A stretch of DNA of 15,991 nucleotides from CAZHBD01 sp964530555 (GTDB taxonomy: Bacteria > Patescibacteriota > Saccharimonadia > Saccharimonadales > AWTP1-31), in the NCBI GenBank assembly GCA_964530555.1, contig CAZHBD010000015.1, forward strand, positions 1 to 15,991. The letters are read 5' to 3'. Each line of letters begins with the position of its first letter. Positions within the stretch are counted from its first letter, which is position 1. Below are positions 6,063 through 12,102 of the stretch, piece by piece. A program made the translations under genes and the position numbers. The notes under the pieces were generated by a model. That model worked only from the letters and a program-made list of their open reading frames with translations, made no database searches and was not told the origin of the DNA.

Positions 6063-7094
6063 ATGAAAACAAAAACAATAGAACCAACAGATGGACTTAC
6101 GGCGCCACATCGTCGTGTACGTCGGCCAGCAATATTGCTGGGGGTTGGTCTAACTGCCGCTTTACTTGCCGGTTGTTCAACTGAGAGAGACACTGAAGCT
6201 CACCAAAAACCAACGGCCGAAGCTAGTCAGTCTGTTGGTCCTACCGTTCCTGCAACACCTGAAAGTCGTACCCCAATGCCGAGCGATCTTCAAGAGATGT
6301 TGCGATCGGTCACGAGCGCAGATCTGCCTGCCGACAAGCTGATCGATATGCCATTTAAGGAACTGAGCACCTTCACGCTTGGCAATAGGAATGTGCGAAT
6401 CGTGCAAGCTGGTGGCGAGTTCTCGACTGGGCCACTGTCAACGGAGCAGTTGGACAAGTTCAAACATAATCTCGAGCTGTTTGATACTTTTGCGCACAGT
6501 GGCGCAAGCTTTACAGCACCAGTTACAGAAGGGGACAGCGATTACCAGGTTGTTTCTGAACGATCGATAAAATTTCGGGTTGATCCTCAAGATAAGCCCA
6601 TTACTATTTTCGCCGTGCCGAGTAGTGTAGACCTAGGGACCTTTGGTGCTGAAGGTGGTCCTAAAGCCCCAAATGTCCTGACGAGTACTAAAGGGGCGGT
6701 AAATATCTCGTTTGTGCGACCAGACTACCCTGACACAACAGGGACGCTTGTTGAAGCTTGTCAGGCAACCACTAATGTAAAAATTGATGATCCGGCCGGT
6801 TTAGCGGATATAGCCCCAGAAACGATAAAAAAAATTACTGCCCTTGGCCAAGAATCACTATGTAATGCCCTGGGGGAGGTAATTACTGCTAGCAGGCATA
6901 CCTCGTTTGACCAGTACTTGGTGCGCGTAGGCAAGGATGGTATAGGTGGTACCGAAGCGCCAACACCGGAGCACAACGCGTTCTATATGAGTATGCCTTA
7001 TGTTGATAACTCCCAAGCTTACCCAACTCTTGATTCAGCCATCCCAGCCAATATTGGCGATTCGTTTAGATTTTCATCCGTAACTACTGGCTAA
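6063..7094 (+). CDS. Predicted secreted lipoprotein of unknown function
   Basis: A 343-residue protein. The N-terminus has a basic region (HRRVRRP, residues 16-22), a hydrophobic core (AILLGVGLTAALLAG) and a lipobox LAGC ending at Cys38, the site for lipid attachment and signal peptidase II cleavage. The n-region of about 22 residues is longer than usual. After Cys38 comes a Ser/Thr/Pro-rich linker to about residue 75, typical for a tethered exported protein, then a globular domain of about 265 residues with two cysteines (in VEACQ and SLCNAL). I do not recognise the domain. A very strong promoter suggests high expression. Its stop codon directly abuts the tsaD stop codon on the other strand, with no terminator between. 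Lipoprotein export is well supported; function is unknown. Confidence 0.85.
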   Translation: MKTKTIEPTDGLTAPHRRVRRPAILLGVGLTAALLAGCSTERDTEAHQKPTAEASQSVGPTVPATPESRTPMPSDLQEMLRSVTSADLPADKLIDMPFKELSTFTLGNRNVRIVQAGGEFSTGPLSTEQLDKFKHNLELFDTFAHSGASFTAPVTEGDSDYQVVSERSIKFRVDPQDKPITIFAVPSSVDLGTFGAEGGPKAPNVLTSTKGAVNISFVRPDYPDTTGTLVEACQATTNVKIDDPAGLADIAPETIKKITALGQESLCNALGEVITASRHTSFDQYLVRVGKDGIGGTEAPTPEHNAFYMSMPYVDNSQAYPTLDSAIPANIGDSFRFSSVTTG

Positions 7095-8153
7095 TTACAT
7101 TGACAGGTTAGGGGCGGTTTCGAGAGCGTAAGGGTCGGCTGTAGGCTGGTTATGTTTTAACTTGAAGCAACCCAGGGTGGCAATCATGGCGCCGTTGTCG
7201 GTGCACAGCTTCATATCGGTGTAAGCGATAGCAATCGGCAGCCGACTGGCTAGTTCTTGCCGAAGAGCAGGGGAGGCAGCAACGCCACCTGCAATAACCA
7301 CTGACTTCGGTCGAAACTCTTCATATGCTTGAATGGTCTTGTCGACGACAGTCTCTACTGCGATCTGCTGGAAGCTAGCAGCAAAATTTGCTTTCTGAGC
7401 TTCAGACAGTAGCTCTGCTAGCTTAAAACTGGGGAAGTCGTGGCTTTTCCCACATTCTGCTTGAACAGCGCGCAAAACGGCTGTTTTGACGCCGCTAAAG
7501 CTGAAGTTGTAGCCGGGCATCTTGGCTTTTGGGAACGAATAGGCCTGGGCATCACCGCCATGGCTCACCTTTTCGATGCTCGGGCCGCCAGGGTAGGGCA
7601 GGCCCAGAATCTTGGCGACCTTATCAAAGGCTTCACCGATGGCGTCGTCGTGCGTCTGCCCCAGCAATTGGTAATCAAAATGATCTTTGAAAATTACCAA
7701 CTGACTATGTCCACCACTAACAATAAGCGCCAACACCGGGAACGCAGGCTGTTGGGGCGGTAGCTGATATCCAGGTAGCGTTGTCTCGGTTAAGAAGTTG
7801 GCATAGACATGGCCTTCGACGTGGTTAATAGCATACAGTGGTTTGTTCTGGGTGATGGCCAGGGTGCGGGCGGTCATCACGCCGACTAACAGGCAACCAC
7901 CGAGTCCGGCGCCGTAGGTTACAGCAATAGCGTCGACCTCATCCCACGTACACTTGGCTTGCTCTAGAGCTTCTTCGATGACGGGCATAATCGACTCGAT
8001 ATGGCTGCGCGCGGCGATCTCAGGGATCACGCCGCCGTATTTGGCATGCAAATCCAGTGAGGTAGCTACCACATTGCTCAGTAGCTTATAGCCATCCTCA
8101 ACGACTGCAGCAGCAGTTTCGTCACAGCTGGTCTCGATTCCTAACACACGCAT
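7095..8153 (-). CDS. tsaD: tRNA N6-adenosine threonylcarbamoyltransferase TsaD
   Basis: A 352-residue ASKHA-fold protein that transfers the threonylcarbamoyl group to A37 of ANN-decoding tRNAs, together with TsaB, TsaE and TsaC in bacteria. Signatures are the N-terminal LGIETSCDETAAAVV, the metal-binding INHVEGHVYA (His111 and His115), the phosphate-binding LIVSGGHSQLV, GEAFDKVAK and PYPGGPSIEK, the VVIAGGVAASPALR block and the C-terminal CTDNGAMIA with the third metal ligand. Length is slightly above the E. coli protein (337). The ATG at 8153 is the natural family start. It diverges from the MurE-like gene, with 24 bases between the start codons, and shares a palindromic -10 with it. No Shine-Dalgarno site is present. 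Confidence 0.96.
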   Translation of the reverse strand: MRVLGIETSCDETAAAVVEDGYKLLSNVVATSLDLHAKYGGVIPEIAARSHIESIMPVIEEALEQAKCTWDEVDAIAVTYGAGLGGCLLVGVMTARTLAITQNKPLYAINHVEGHVYANFLTETTLPGYQLPPQQPAFPVLALIVSGGHSQLVIFKDHFDYQLLGQTHDDAIGEAFDKVAKILGLPYPGGPSIEKVSHGGDAQAYSFPKAKMPGYNFSFSGVKTAVLRAVQAECGKSHDFPSFKLAELLSEAQKANFAASFQQIAVETVVDKTIQAYEEFRPKSVVIAGGVAASPALRQELASRLPIAIAYTDMKLCTDNGAMIATLGCFKLKHNQPTADPYALETAPNLSM

Positions 8154-8162
8154 AATGCATCA

Positions 8163-8170
8163 AGTATACT
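8163..8170. promoter_or_regulatory. Shared palindromic -10 element for tsaD and the MurE-like gene
   Basis: AGTATACT is a perfect 8-bp palindrome and reads TATACT on both strands. On the plus strand seven bases separate it from the ATG at 8178; on the minus strand nine bases separate it from the tsaD ATG at 8153. Neither gene has a Shine-Dalgarno site, and no other promoter fits in the 24-base gap. Confidence 0.55.
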
Positions 8171-8177
8171 GTAGTTA

Positions 8178-9539
8178 ATGGGATTTCGAGACGTCGTCAA
8201 AAAAGTTATACCCTCGGAGTTATTTCGCTCAATTGAGCCGTATGGGCACTGGGTAGAGGCAATTGTGGCGCAGACAATGGGTGGTTATCCAGCACGTAAC
8301 CTGAAAGTCATCGGAGTGACAGGGACTGATGGCAAAACAACTACCAGCACACTGATTACGCAAATGCTTCGTAACGCCGGTTACAAAGTAGCTATGATCA
8401 CCACTATTTCGGTGGACTTTGGCGATGGTAAGGGCGTGCAGCCCAACCCGAGCCGTATGACCACCATGGGGGCCTTTCCGCTTGTGGACTTGCTGAAAAA
8501 GGTCCAGGCCAGTGGTGCTGAATGGTTAGTGCTCGAAACGACAAGCCATGCCTTGGCACAGCATCGAGTATGGGGTGTGCCGTATTCGGTCGCGGTCTTC
8601 ACAAACTTGGGGCATGAACACTTAGATTATCATCGAACGTTCGAACGATACCGCGAGGCCAAGAAGCGATTATTTGTTCAAGCAGACAAAAATCACAAGG
8701 GCTTACGTGTTGGCGTAGCAAATGCTGATGACCCCAACGGCGAAGTGTTTGCCAAAGCTATAAGCAATCCGGTTCGCTACGGCATTCACAAGGGTGAGTT
8801 GCGGGCTACAAAAATTGCTGCCACGCCTTCTGGAAACAACTTTACTGCAACCATTGGCGAGGATAGCTACCAGATTACGTGTCACTTGCCAGGCAGTTTC
8901 AATGTCTATAACTCTTTAGCTGCAGTTGGGGTAGGACGAGCTATCGGCATGACCAAAGAACAGATTGAGCAGGGAATTGCTAGTCTAGACAGCGTTGAAG
9001 GTCGCATGACGCGAGTCGACGAAGGACAGGACTTTGAAGTCATCGTAGATTATGCCCACACGCCCGAGAGCTTCGAGAAATTATTCAATGAAATCAAACC
9101 AATTACCAAAGGCAAGCTGATTGCTGTATTTGGGAGTGCGGGACGCCGTGATGAGGCTAAACGTGCAGAGCAGGGGAGAATTGCTGGCAAATATTGTGAC
9201 TTAGTGATTGTGACCGAAGAGGACGATCGCGACATCGATGGGCAACTCATTTTGGACCAAATCGCTAGTGGGGCAGAAAAGTCGGGCAAAACAAAGGGCA
9301 AAAACTTGCTACTGATTCATGAGCGAGAAGCTGCTGTGCAAAAAGCCATAGAGCTTGCGACCAAGGGCGACGTTATTCTGCTGCTCGGCAAAGGCCACGA
9401 AAAGTCCATTCTGACCAACGGGCCACAGGCAGCCGAGTTGCGCCACGAACTACAAAACGATTCTGATCCACGGCGGGTGACTAAGCGCCCGTATGACGAG
9501 GTCTCGGTTGCCCGAGCCGCGCTGAAAAAACGCTCCTAA
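8178..9539 (+). CDS. MurE-like Mur ligase (UDP-MurNAc-tripeptide synthetase type)
   Basis: A 453-residue Mur ligase. This family joins an amino acid to a UDP-MurNAc-peptide with ATP during peptidoglycan precursor synthesis in the cytoplasm. The P-loop GVTGTDGKTTT is at residues 46-56, followed by the central-domain LETTSHALAQHR (119-130), TNLGHEHLDYH (142-152) and YREAKKRLF with the lysine usually carbamylated (158-166). The C-terminal domain starts near 276 with EGRMTRV, then VDYAHTPESFE (290-300) and LLLGKGHEKS (401-410). MurE enzymes normally have a uridine-binding domain of about 100 residues before the P-loop; only about 45 residues are present. The DNPR motif that selects diaminopimelate is EDDR (348-351), keeping the Arg only, so the third amino acid is uncertain. 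It may act on another precursor. The mRNA is probably leaderless. Confidence 0.9.
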   Translation: MGFRDVVKKVIPSELFRSIEPYGHWVEAIVAQTMGGYPARNLKVIGVTGTDGKTTTSTLITQMLRNAGYKVAMITTISVDFGDGKGVQPNPSRMTTMGAFPLVDLLKKVQASGAEWLVLETTSHALAQHRVWGVPYSVAVFTNLGHEHLDYHRTFERYREAKKRLFVQADKNHKGLRVGVANADDPNGEVFAKAISNPVRYGIHKGELRATKIAATPSGNNFTATIGEDSYQITCHLPGSFNVYNSLAAVGVGRAIGMTKEQIEQGIASLDSVEGRMTRVDEGQDFEVIVDYAHTPESFEKLFNEIKPITKGKLIAVFGSAGRRDEAKRAEQGRIAGKYCDLVIVTEEDDRDIDGQLILDQIASGAEKSGKTKGKNLLLIHEREAAVQKAIELATKGDVILLLGKGHEKSILTNGPQAAELRHELQNDSDPRRVTKRPYDEVSVARAALKKRS

Positions 9540-10234
9540 GCAGCGTATTGCTGGTCAAGCGCGTTGTCGATATTGTGTTCCCACTGCTGTTCGCCATCAT
9601 CGCCCAGCACCGTTTTGGCCAGTTGCTGTAAGCTTTTCCAGCTGTAGGTAAGTGACTGGTCGGCTGTTCGAGTCTCAGGGTCCATATCTACCAGTACAAA
9701 TTCACCATGAGGTTTTTCTTCGGTTGGGTCTGTATAGACATATTGATCAAGTGAGTAGATATCGCTCAGGAGTTCCTGGCCGATGCTTTTTTTGACCCAG
9801 TAGGTACTCAGCTTATTCAACAAATCCTCAGCAGCAACTTGGTGCGCTGGTACCAGCTTGATCTGACTGCGCCCCTTATCTGTTGTGTCGGTATTTGTTG
9901 CGTGGTACTGATAGCCATCAATTTTGTCCGAAATAATATACGCTCCCTTACCACCGTTTTCTAACTCGCCAACCATAGGCCTGAATCCGGCGTGACGAAT
10001 GCCATATTCTTCGGTTAGCTCTTGAAAAAGCTTTGCAGCTTGATTTAACCCGTCGATATTTGCCTGTACTACATCTGGCTTGAGGCCTGGTACAAAAAAG
10101 TCTTCGGTGAAGCTGAGAGTACCAGTTGCACGGACAATCTTATCTGGCAGTGCGCTATGTTCGTGCAGGTTATTACTCCATTCGCTCGGCGAAATATCAC
10201 CTTCGGGAAGGGGAGCAGCAGGCAATGAATTCAT
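9536..10234 (-). CDS. Uncharacterised 232-residue cytoplasmic protein
   Basis: No signal peptide and no membrane helix; acidic overall. The order of short motifs loosely recalls a protein-kinase-like or aminoglycoside-phosphotransferase-like fold: an IVRATGTLSF strand pair near 33-42, helices through about 80, IISDKIDGYQ (hinge-like, about 99-108), and EFVLVDMDPETRTA (about 178-191) where a metal-binding Asp pair would lie. A canonical catalytic loop is not visible, so this is a weak suggestion. The TAG stop overlaps the TAA of the convergent MurE-like gene. It has a good promoter with the -10 six bases before the ATG, supporting the start at 10234. The upstream same-strand gene is the amidinotransferase-family enzyme, 44 bases away. 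Confidence 0.8.
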   Translation of the reverse strand: MNSLPAAPLPEGDISPSEWSNNLHEHSALPDKIVRATGTLSFTEDFFVPGLKPDVVQANIDGLNQAAKLFQELTEEYGIRHAGFRPMVGELENGGKGAYIISDKIDGYQYHATNTDTTDKGRSQIKLVPAHQVAAEDLLNKLSTYWVKKSIGQELLSDIYSLDQYVYTDPTEEKPHGEFVLVDMDPETRTADQSLTYSWKSLQQLAKTVLGDDGEQQWEHNIDNALDQQYAA

Positions 10235-10240
10235 GCTAAA

Positions 10241-10269
10241 ACATTAGCATAATTTTGTGTTTTTGGCAA
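10241..10269 (-). promoter_or_regulatory. Promoter of the 232-residue protein gene (leaderless)
   Basis: On the minus strand TTGCCA (10269-10264), a 17-base spacer ending in TGC, and TAATGT (10246-10241). Six bases (TTTAGC) then separate the hexamer from the ATG at 10234. Both boxes plus the extended -10 make this one of the better supported leaderless promoters here. Confidence 0.6.
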
Positions 10270-10278
10270 GTTATAGGG

Positions 10279-11073
10279 CTAGCGGAGTTCGAGGGTAAGG
10301 CATTTCACGCCACCACCCGATTTCTGATATTCGGTGATGGAACAGGGGTGGACAATCATACCACGGCGTTTGTATTCCTCGATCAAACCGGTTGCTTTGT
10401 CGGGCACCACGATGCTGTGACCATCGCTCATGGCGTTGAGCCCGTAGGCCAGCCCATCACTGTCATTGGCTTCAATGACATGAGGCACAAGCTCATGTAC
10501 CTTCGCCAAAGCCTCTTCGGTAAAGGCTTTTGGATAGAGGGCCACCGTATCGCTGCTAACGATGGTCATAGCAGTGTCGAGATGGTAAAAACGGGCGTCA
10601 GCAAGCTGCAAACTAATCACTTTTACTCCAAAAAAATCGGCCAATTCGGCGTGAGCCGGTTTGTCGGTGCGCCAGGGGAAGCCGGCGAACAAAATGTCAT
10701 TCCAAAACAAGGCGTCGCCTTCGCCCTCGAAATCATACTTAGGGATGAACAAATCTTTGTAGCCGGTCGAGCGAAACCATGCCTCAAACTTGGCAGTTTC
10801 AGGTTGGCGATCTGGTTGGCGAAAACGTGGTAAGGCCACCTTGCCTTTGTAGAGTAGGGCGCCATTGGCAGTAAATACCATATCGGGAAGATTAGGAACG
10901 GGGTCGATAAGCTGTACGTCCCAACTCAGCTTCTCGGTATAAATCTTGTACAAGTATTGCCACTGCGTCTTTGCCTCGGTCTTATTGACTTGATTGTCGG
11001 TGTGCATCCAGGGGTTAATCTCGTATTCTATGTCAAAAAATTCGGGTGCGCACATCAAGATTGATTTAGCCAT
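10279..11073 (-). CDS. Amidinotransferase/dimethylarginine dimethylaminohydrolase (DDAH) family enzyme
   Basis: A 264-residue single-domain protein of the guanidino-modifying superfamily, which uses a Cys-His-acid set to hydrolyse or transfer amidino groups of arginine derivatives. Visible elements are the N-terminal MCAPEFFDIEYEINPWM, the substrate-binding NLPDMVFTANGAL (61-73), DFEGEGDALF (114-123), the catalytic His in RFYHLDT (His164) and the catalytic Cys in SGGGVKCLTLEL (Cys258). The length fits DDAH-like members, not the arginine deiminase of about 410 residues. Substrate cannot be fixed: dimethylarginine, arginine or another guanidino compound. I chose the ATG at 11073 because homology starts there and TGTTACAAT ends seven bases upstream; a longer reading to 11136 would run through the promoter and the divergent gene's signals. 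Confidence 0.88.
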   Translation of the reverse strand: MAKSILMCAPEFFDIEYEINPWMHTDNQVNKTEAKTQWQYLYKIYTEKLSWDVQLIDPVPNLPDMVFTANGALLYKGKVALPRFRQPDRQPETAKFEAWFRSTGYKDLFIPKYDFEGEGDALFWNDILFAGFPWRTDKPAHAELADFFGVKVISLQLADARFYHLDTAMTIVSSDTVALYPKAFTEEALAKVHELVPHVIEANDSDGLAYGLNAMSDGHSIVVPDKATGLIEEYKRRGMIVHPCSITEYQKSGGGVKCLTLELR

Positions 11074-11080
11074 AAGGACT

Positions 11081-11089
11081 ATTGTAACA
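11081..11089 (-). promoter_or_regulatory. Extended -10 promoter of the DDAH-family gene (leaderless)
   Basis: TGT followed by TACAAT on the minus strand, then AGTCCTT and the ATG at 11073. No Shine-Dalgarno site and no clear -35 box. It lies one base from the -35 box of the divergent plus-strand gene. Confidence 0.55.
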
Positions 11090-11090
11090 C

Positions 11091-11119
11091 TTGAAAACTG
11101 ATGCTCTGGATGGTATAGT
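11091..11119 (+). promoter_or_regulatory. Promoter of the 161-residue protein gene
   Basis: TTGAAA (11091-11096), a 17-base spacer ending in TGG, and TATAGT (11114-11119). Initiation near 11126 would give a leader of about 16 nt before the ATG at 11142, without a Shine-Dalgarno site. Confidence 0.6.
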
Positions 11120-11141
11120 TTTGGGCTTTGCATCAAATACT

Positions 11142-11627
11142 ATGAGTAACCCGGAATTTGCAGCAAGCATACATAACCAATTTGATCATGCACTCAAAAG
11201 CGGTGTTCGAACTGTTGGGTGCGTTATACCAGTGGTTTCAACAGAGTCAAACCGCATTACACTTGGGGCTGATGCGCGAGCCTTGCCTAGGGCGCCGCAT
11301 AGGCTAAGCCTCGGACGACATCCAGCAGGCTTTATACGTGTTGCTCTCGAAAGCAGCCATGGTCAGGCATGCCCAGACCCACTTCCGGCGATAGGTCTGG
11401 ATATGTCACAGCTGCCACCAAATTTAACGGAGGATGATCCAAACGTGCGACGCTATTCTGGAATTATAGTCATTTCGCAGTCAGATGCATACGAGTTGCT
11501 GGGAGCTGAATTTGACGGAGCTTACTCGCCGATTCGTGGCGTAGACGAGAGCGCAAGAGATCTATTTGTTGCTCAATTGGCTGGCGTGGCACTGAAACAT
11601 GCCACAGCAACTACAGCGCCGAGATAG
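11142..11627 (+). CDS. Uncharacterised 161-residue protein
   Basis: ATG at 11142 to TAG at 11625-11627. I selected this start because it is the first ATG downstream of a good promoter; earlier in-frame TTG codons lie in or beside the promoter boxes. There is no signal peptide or membrane helix. The sequence has a region rich in Arg and Pro near residues 45-60 (ALPRAPHRLSLGRHPAG), an acidic middle (NLTEDDPNVRRYSG) and a C-terminal part that looks like alternating strand and helix (GIIVISQSDAYELL, then ARDLFVAQLAGVALKHA). I do not recognise a family. It ends six bases before the groES promoter, with no terminator visible, so readthrough into the chaperonin operon is possible. Confidence 0.65.
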   Translation: MSNPEFAASIHNQFDHALKSGVRTVGCVIPVVSTESNRITLGADARALPRAPHRLSLGRHPAGFIRVALESSHGQACPDPLPAIGLDMSQLPPNLTEDDPNVRRYSGIIVISQSDAYELLGAEFDGAYSPIRGVDESARDLFVAQLAGVALKHATATTAPR

Positions 11628-11633
11628 AGAGGC

Positions 11634-11663
11634 TTGACGGGCGCTTTAGCACTCAGCTATTAT
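11634..11663 (+). promoter_or_regulatory. groESL promoter
   Basis: TTGACG (11634-11639), an 18-base spacer and TATTAT (11658-11663). The -10 lies inside the loop of the first CIRCE operator, so a bound repressor would block RNA polymerase directly. Initiation near 11670 gives a leader of about 60 nt carrying the second CIRCE and the groES ribosome binding site. Confidence 0.75.
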
Positions 11664-11672
11664 GAGTGCTGA
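11646..11672 (+). promoter_or_regulatory. CIRCE operator 1 (HrcA binding site)
   Basis: TTAGCACTC, nine bases, GAGTGCTGA. The consensus inverted repeat is TTAGCACTC-N9-GAGTGCTAA, so there is one mismatch. HrcA represses class I heat-shock genes through this site. No hrcA gene is in the window. Confidence 0.9.
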
Positions 11673-11675
11673 AAG

Positions 11676-11702
11676 TTAGCACTCAAGCATAAAAAGTGCT
11701 AA
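11676..11702 (+). promoter_or_regulatory. CIRCE operator 2 (HrcA binding site)
   Basis: TTAGCACTC, nine bases, AAGTGCTAA: one mismatch to consensus. Only three bases separate it from the first operator, so the two centres are 30 bases apart, close to three DNA turns, on the same face. It lies just inside the predicted transcript, 27 bases before the groES ATG. Confidence 0.9.
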
Positions 11703-11718
11703 CGGTTGATCAAAAAAA

Positions 11719-11724
11719 CGGAGG
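11719..11724 (+). promoter_or_regulatory. Shine-Dalgarno site of groES
   Basis: CGGAGG ends five bases before the ATG at 11730. It decides the start: a longer in-frame reading from an upstream TTG at 11706 would include this site. Confidence 0.75.
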
Positions 11725-11729
11725 TATTT

Positions 11730-11999
11730 ATGGGTTTAAACATTCAGCCAATGGCCGATTACATTGTCGTCCAAGCCGAAGAAGCGCAAGCTAAAACTGC
11801 CAGCGGGTTGTACCTGCCAGGCAACGCACAGGAAAAACCAAAGATCGCCAAGGTCGTCGCGGTTGGCGAGGCGGTACGCGAAGTCAAAGTCGGTGATCGG
11901 GTGATTTATAAGAACGAGTACGAGGCCACAACTGTAAAAGTGGGCAAAGAAGAGTACATTCTAGTATTCCGACAAAACATAATTGCAACCGTTAAATAG
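11730..11999 (+). CDS. groES: Co-chaperonin GroES (Hsp10)
   Basis: An 89-residue protein, slightly shorter than E. coli GroES (97). Seven subunits form the lid of the GroEL folding chamber in the cytoplasm. The N-terminus LNIQPMADYIVVQ is the usual first strand. The mobile loop that contacts GroEL is at about residues 18-32, ending in SGLYLPG. Then come KIAKVVAVGEA, the core VKVGDRVIYKNEYEA, the roof region and the last strand EEYILVFRQNIIATVK. It is the first gene of a two-gene operon with groEL under tandem CIRCE control, so heat-shock induction by release of HrcA is expected. The gap to groEL, 103 bases, is unusually long and structured. Confidence 0.96.
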   Translation: MGLNIQPMADYIVVQAEEAQAKTASGLYLPGNAQEKPKIAKVVAVGEAVREVKVGDRVIYKNEYEATTVKVGKEEYILVFRQNIIATVK

Positions 12000-12102
12000 G
12001 GAAAGGAGAAGTAGGGGAAAGAGCAGCCCGAGCAACGAATTCGTTTCGTGCCCGGTGCGATGAGGAAAACCTCAAGTTTGTCTCATTACCCGAAAAGAAC
12101 TT
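12000..12102 (+). promoter_or_regulatory. Structured groES-groEL intercistronic spacer
   Basis: A 12-bp palindrome AACGAATTCGTT lies at 12034-12045. A composite hairpin pairs ATGAG (12060-12064) with CTCAT (12082-12086) and GGT (12054-12056) with ACC (12088-12090). Alternatively TGAGG (12061-12065) pairs with CCTCA (12070-12074) over an AAAA loop. The last 20 bases before the groEL ATG contain no Shine-Dalgarno match. A purine-rich stretch with AGGAG lies right after the groES stop, about 95 bases too early. No promoter is evident. Confidence 0.4.

Noticed and set aside
10255..10833. 192-codon plus-strand frame antisense to the DDAH-family gene
   Set aside because: The minus-strand frame carries all catalytic motifs of a known family; this one has none.
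12019..12033. Repeat shared by the groES-groEL spacer (AAGAGCAGCCCGAGC) and the minus strand at 15475-15461 (one mismatch)
   Set aside because: A 15-base match with one mismatch is expected by chance several times among all pairs of positions in a 16-kb window, and the surrounding sequences do not align.
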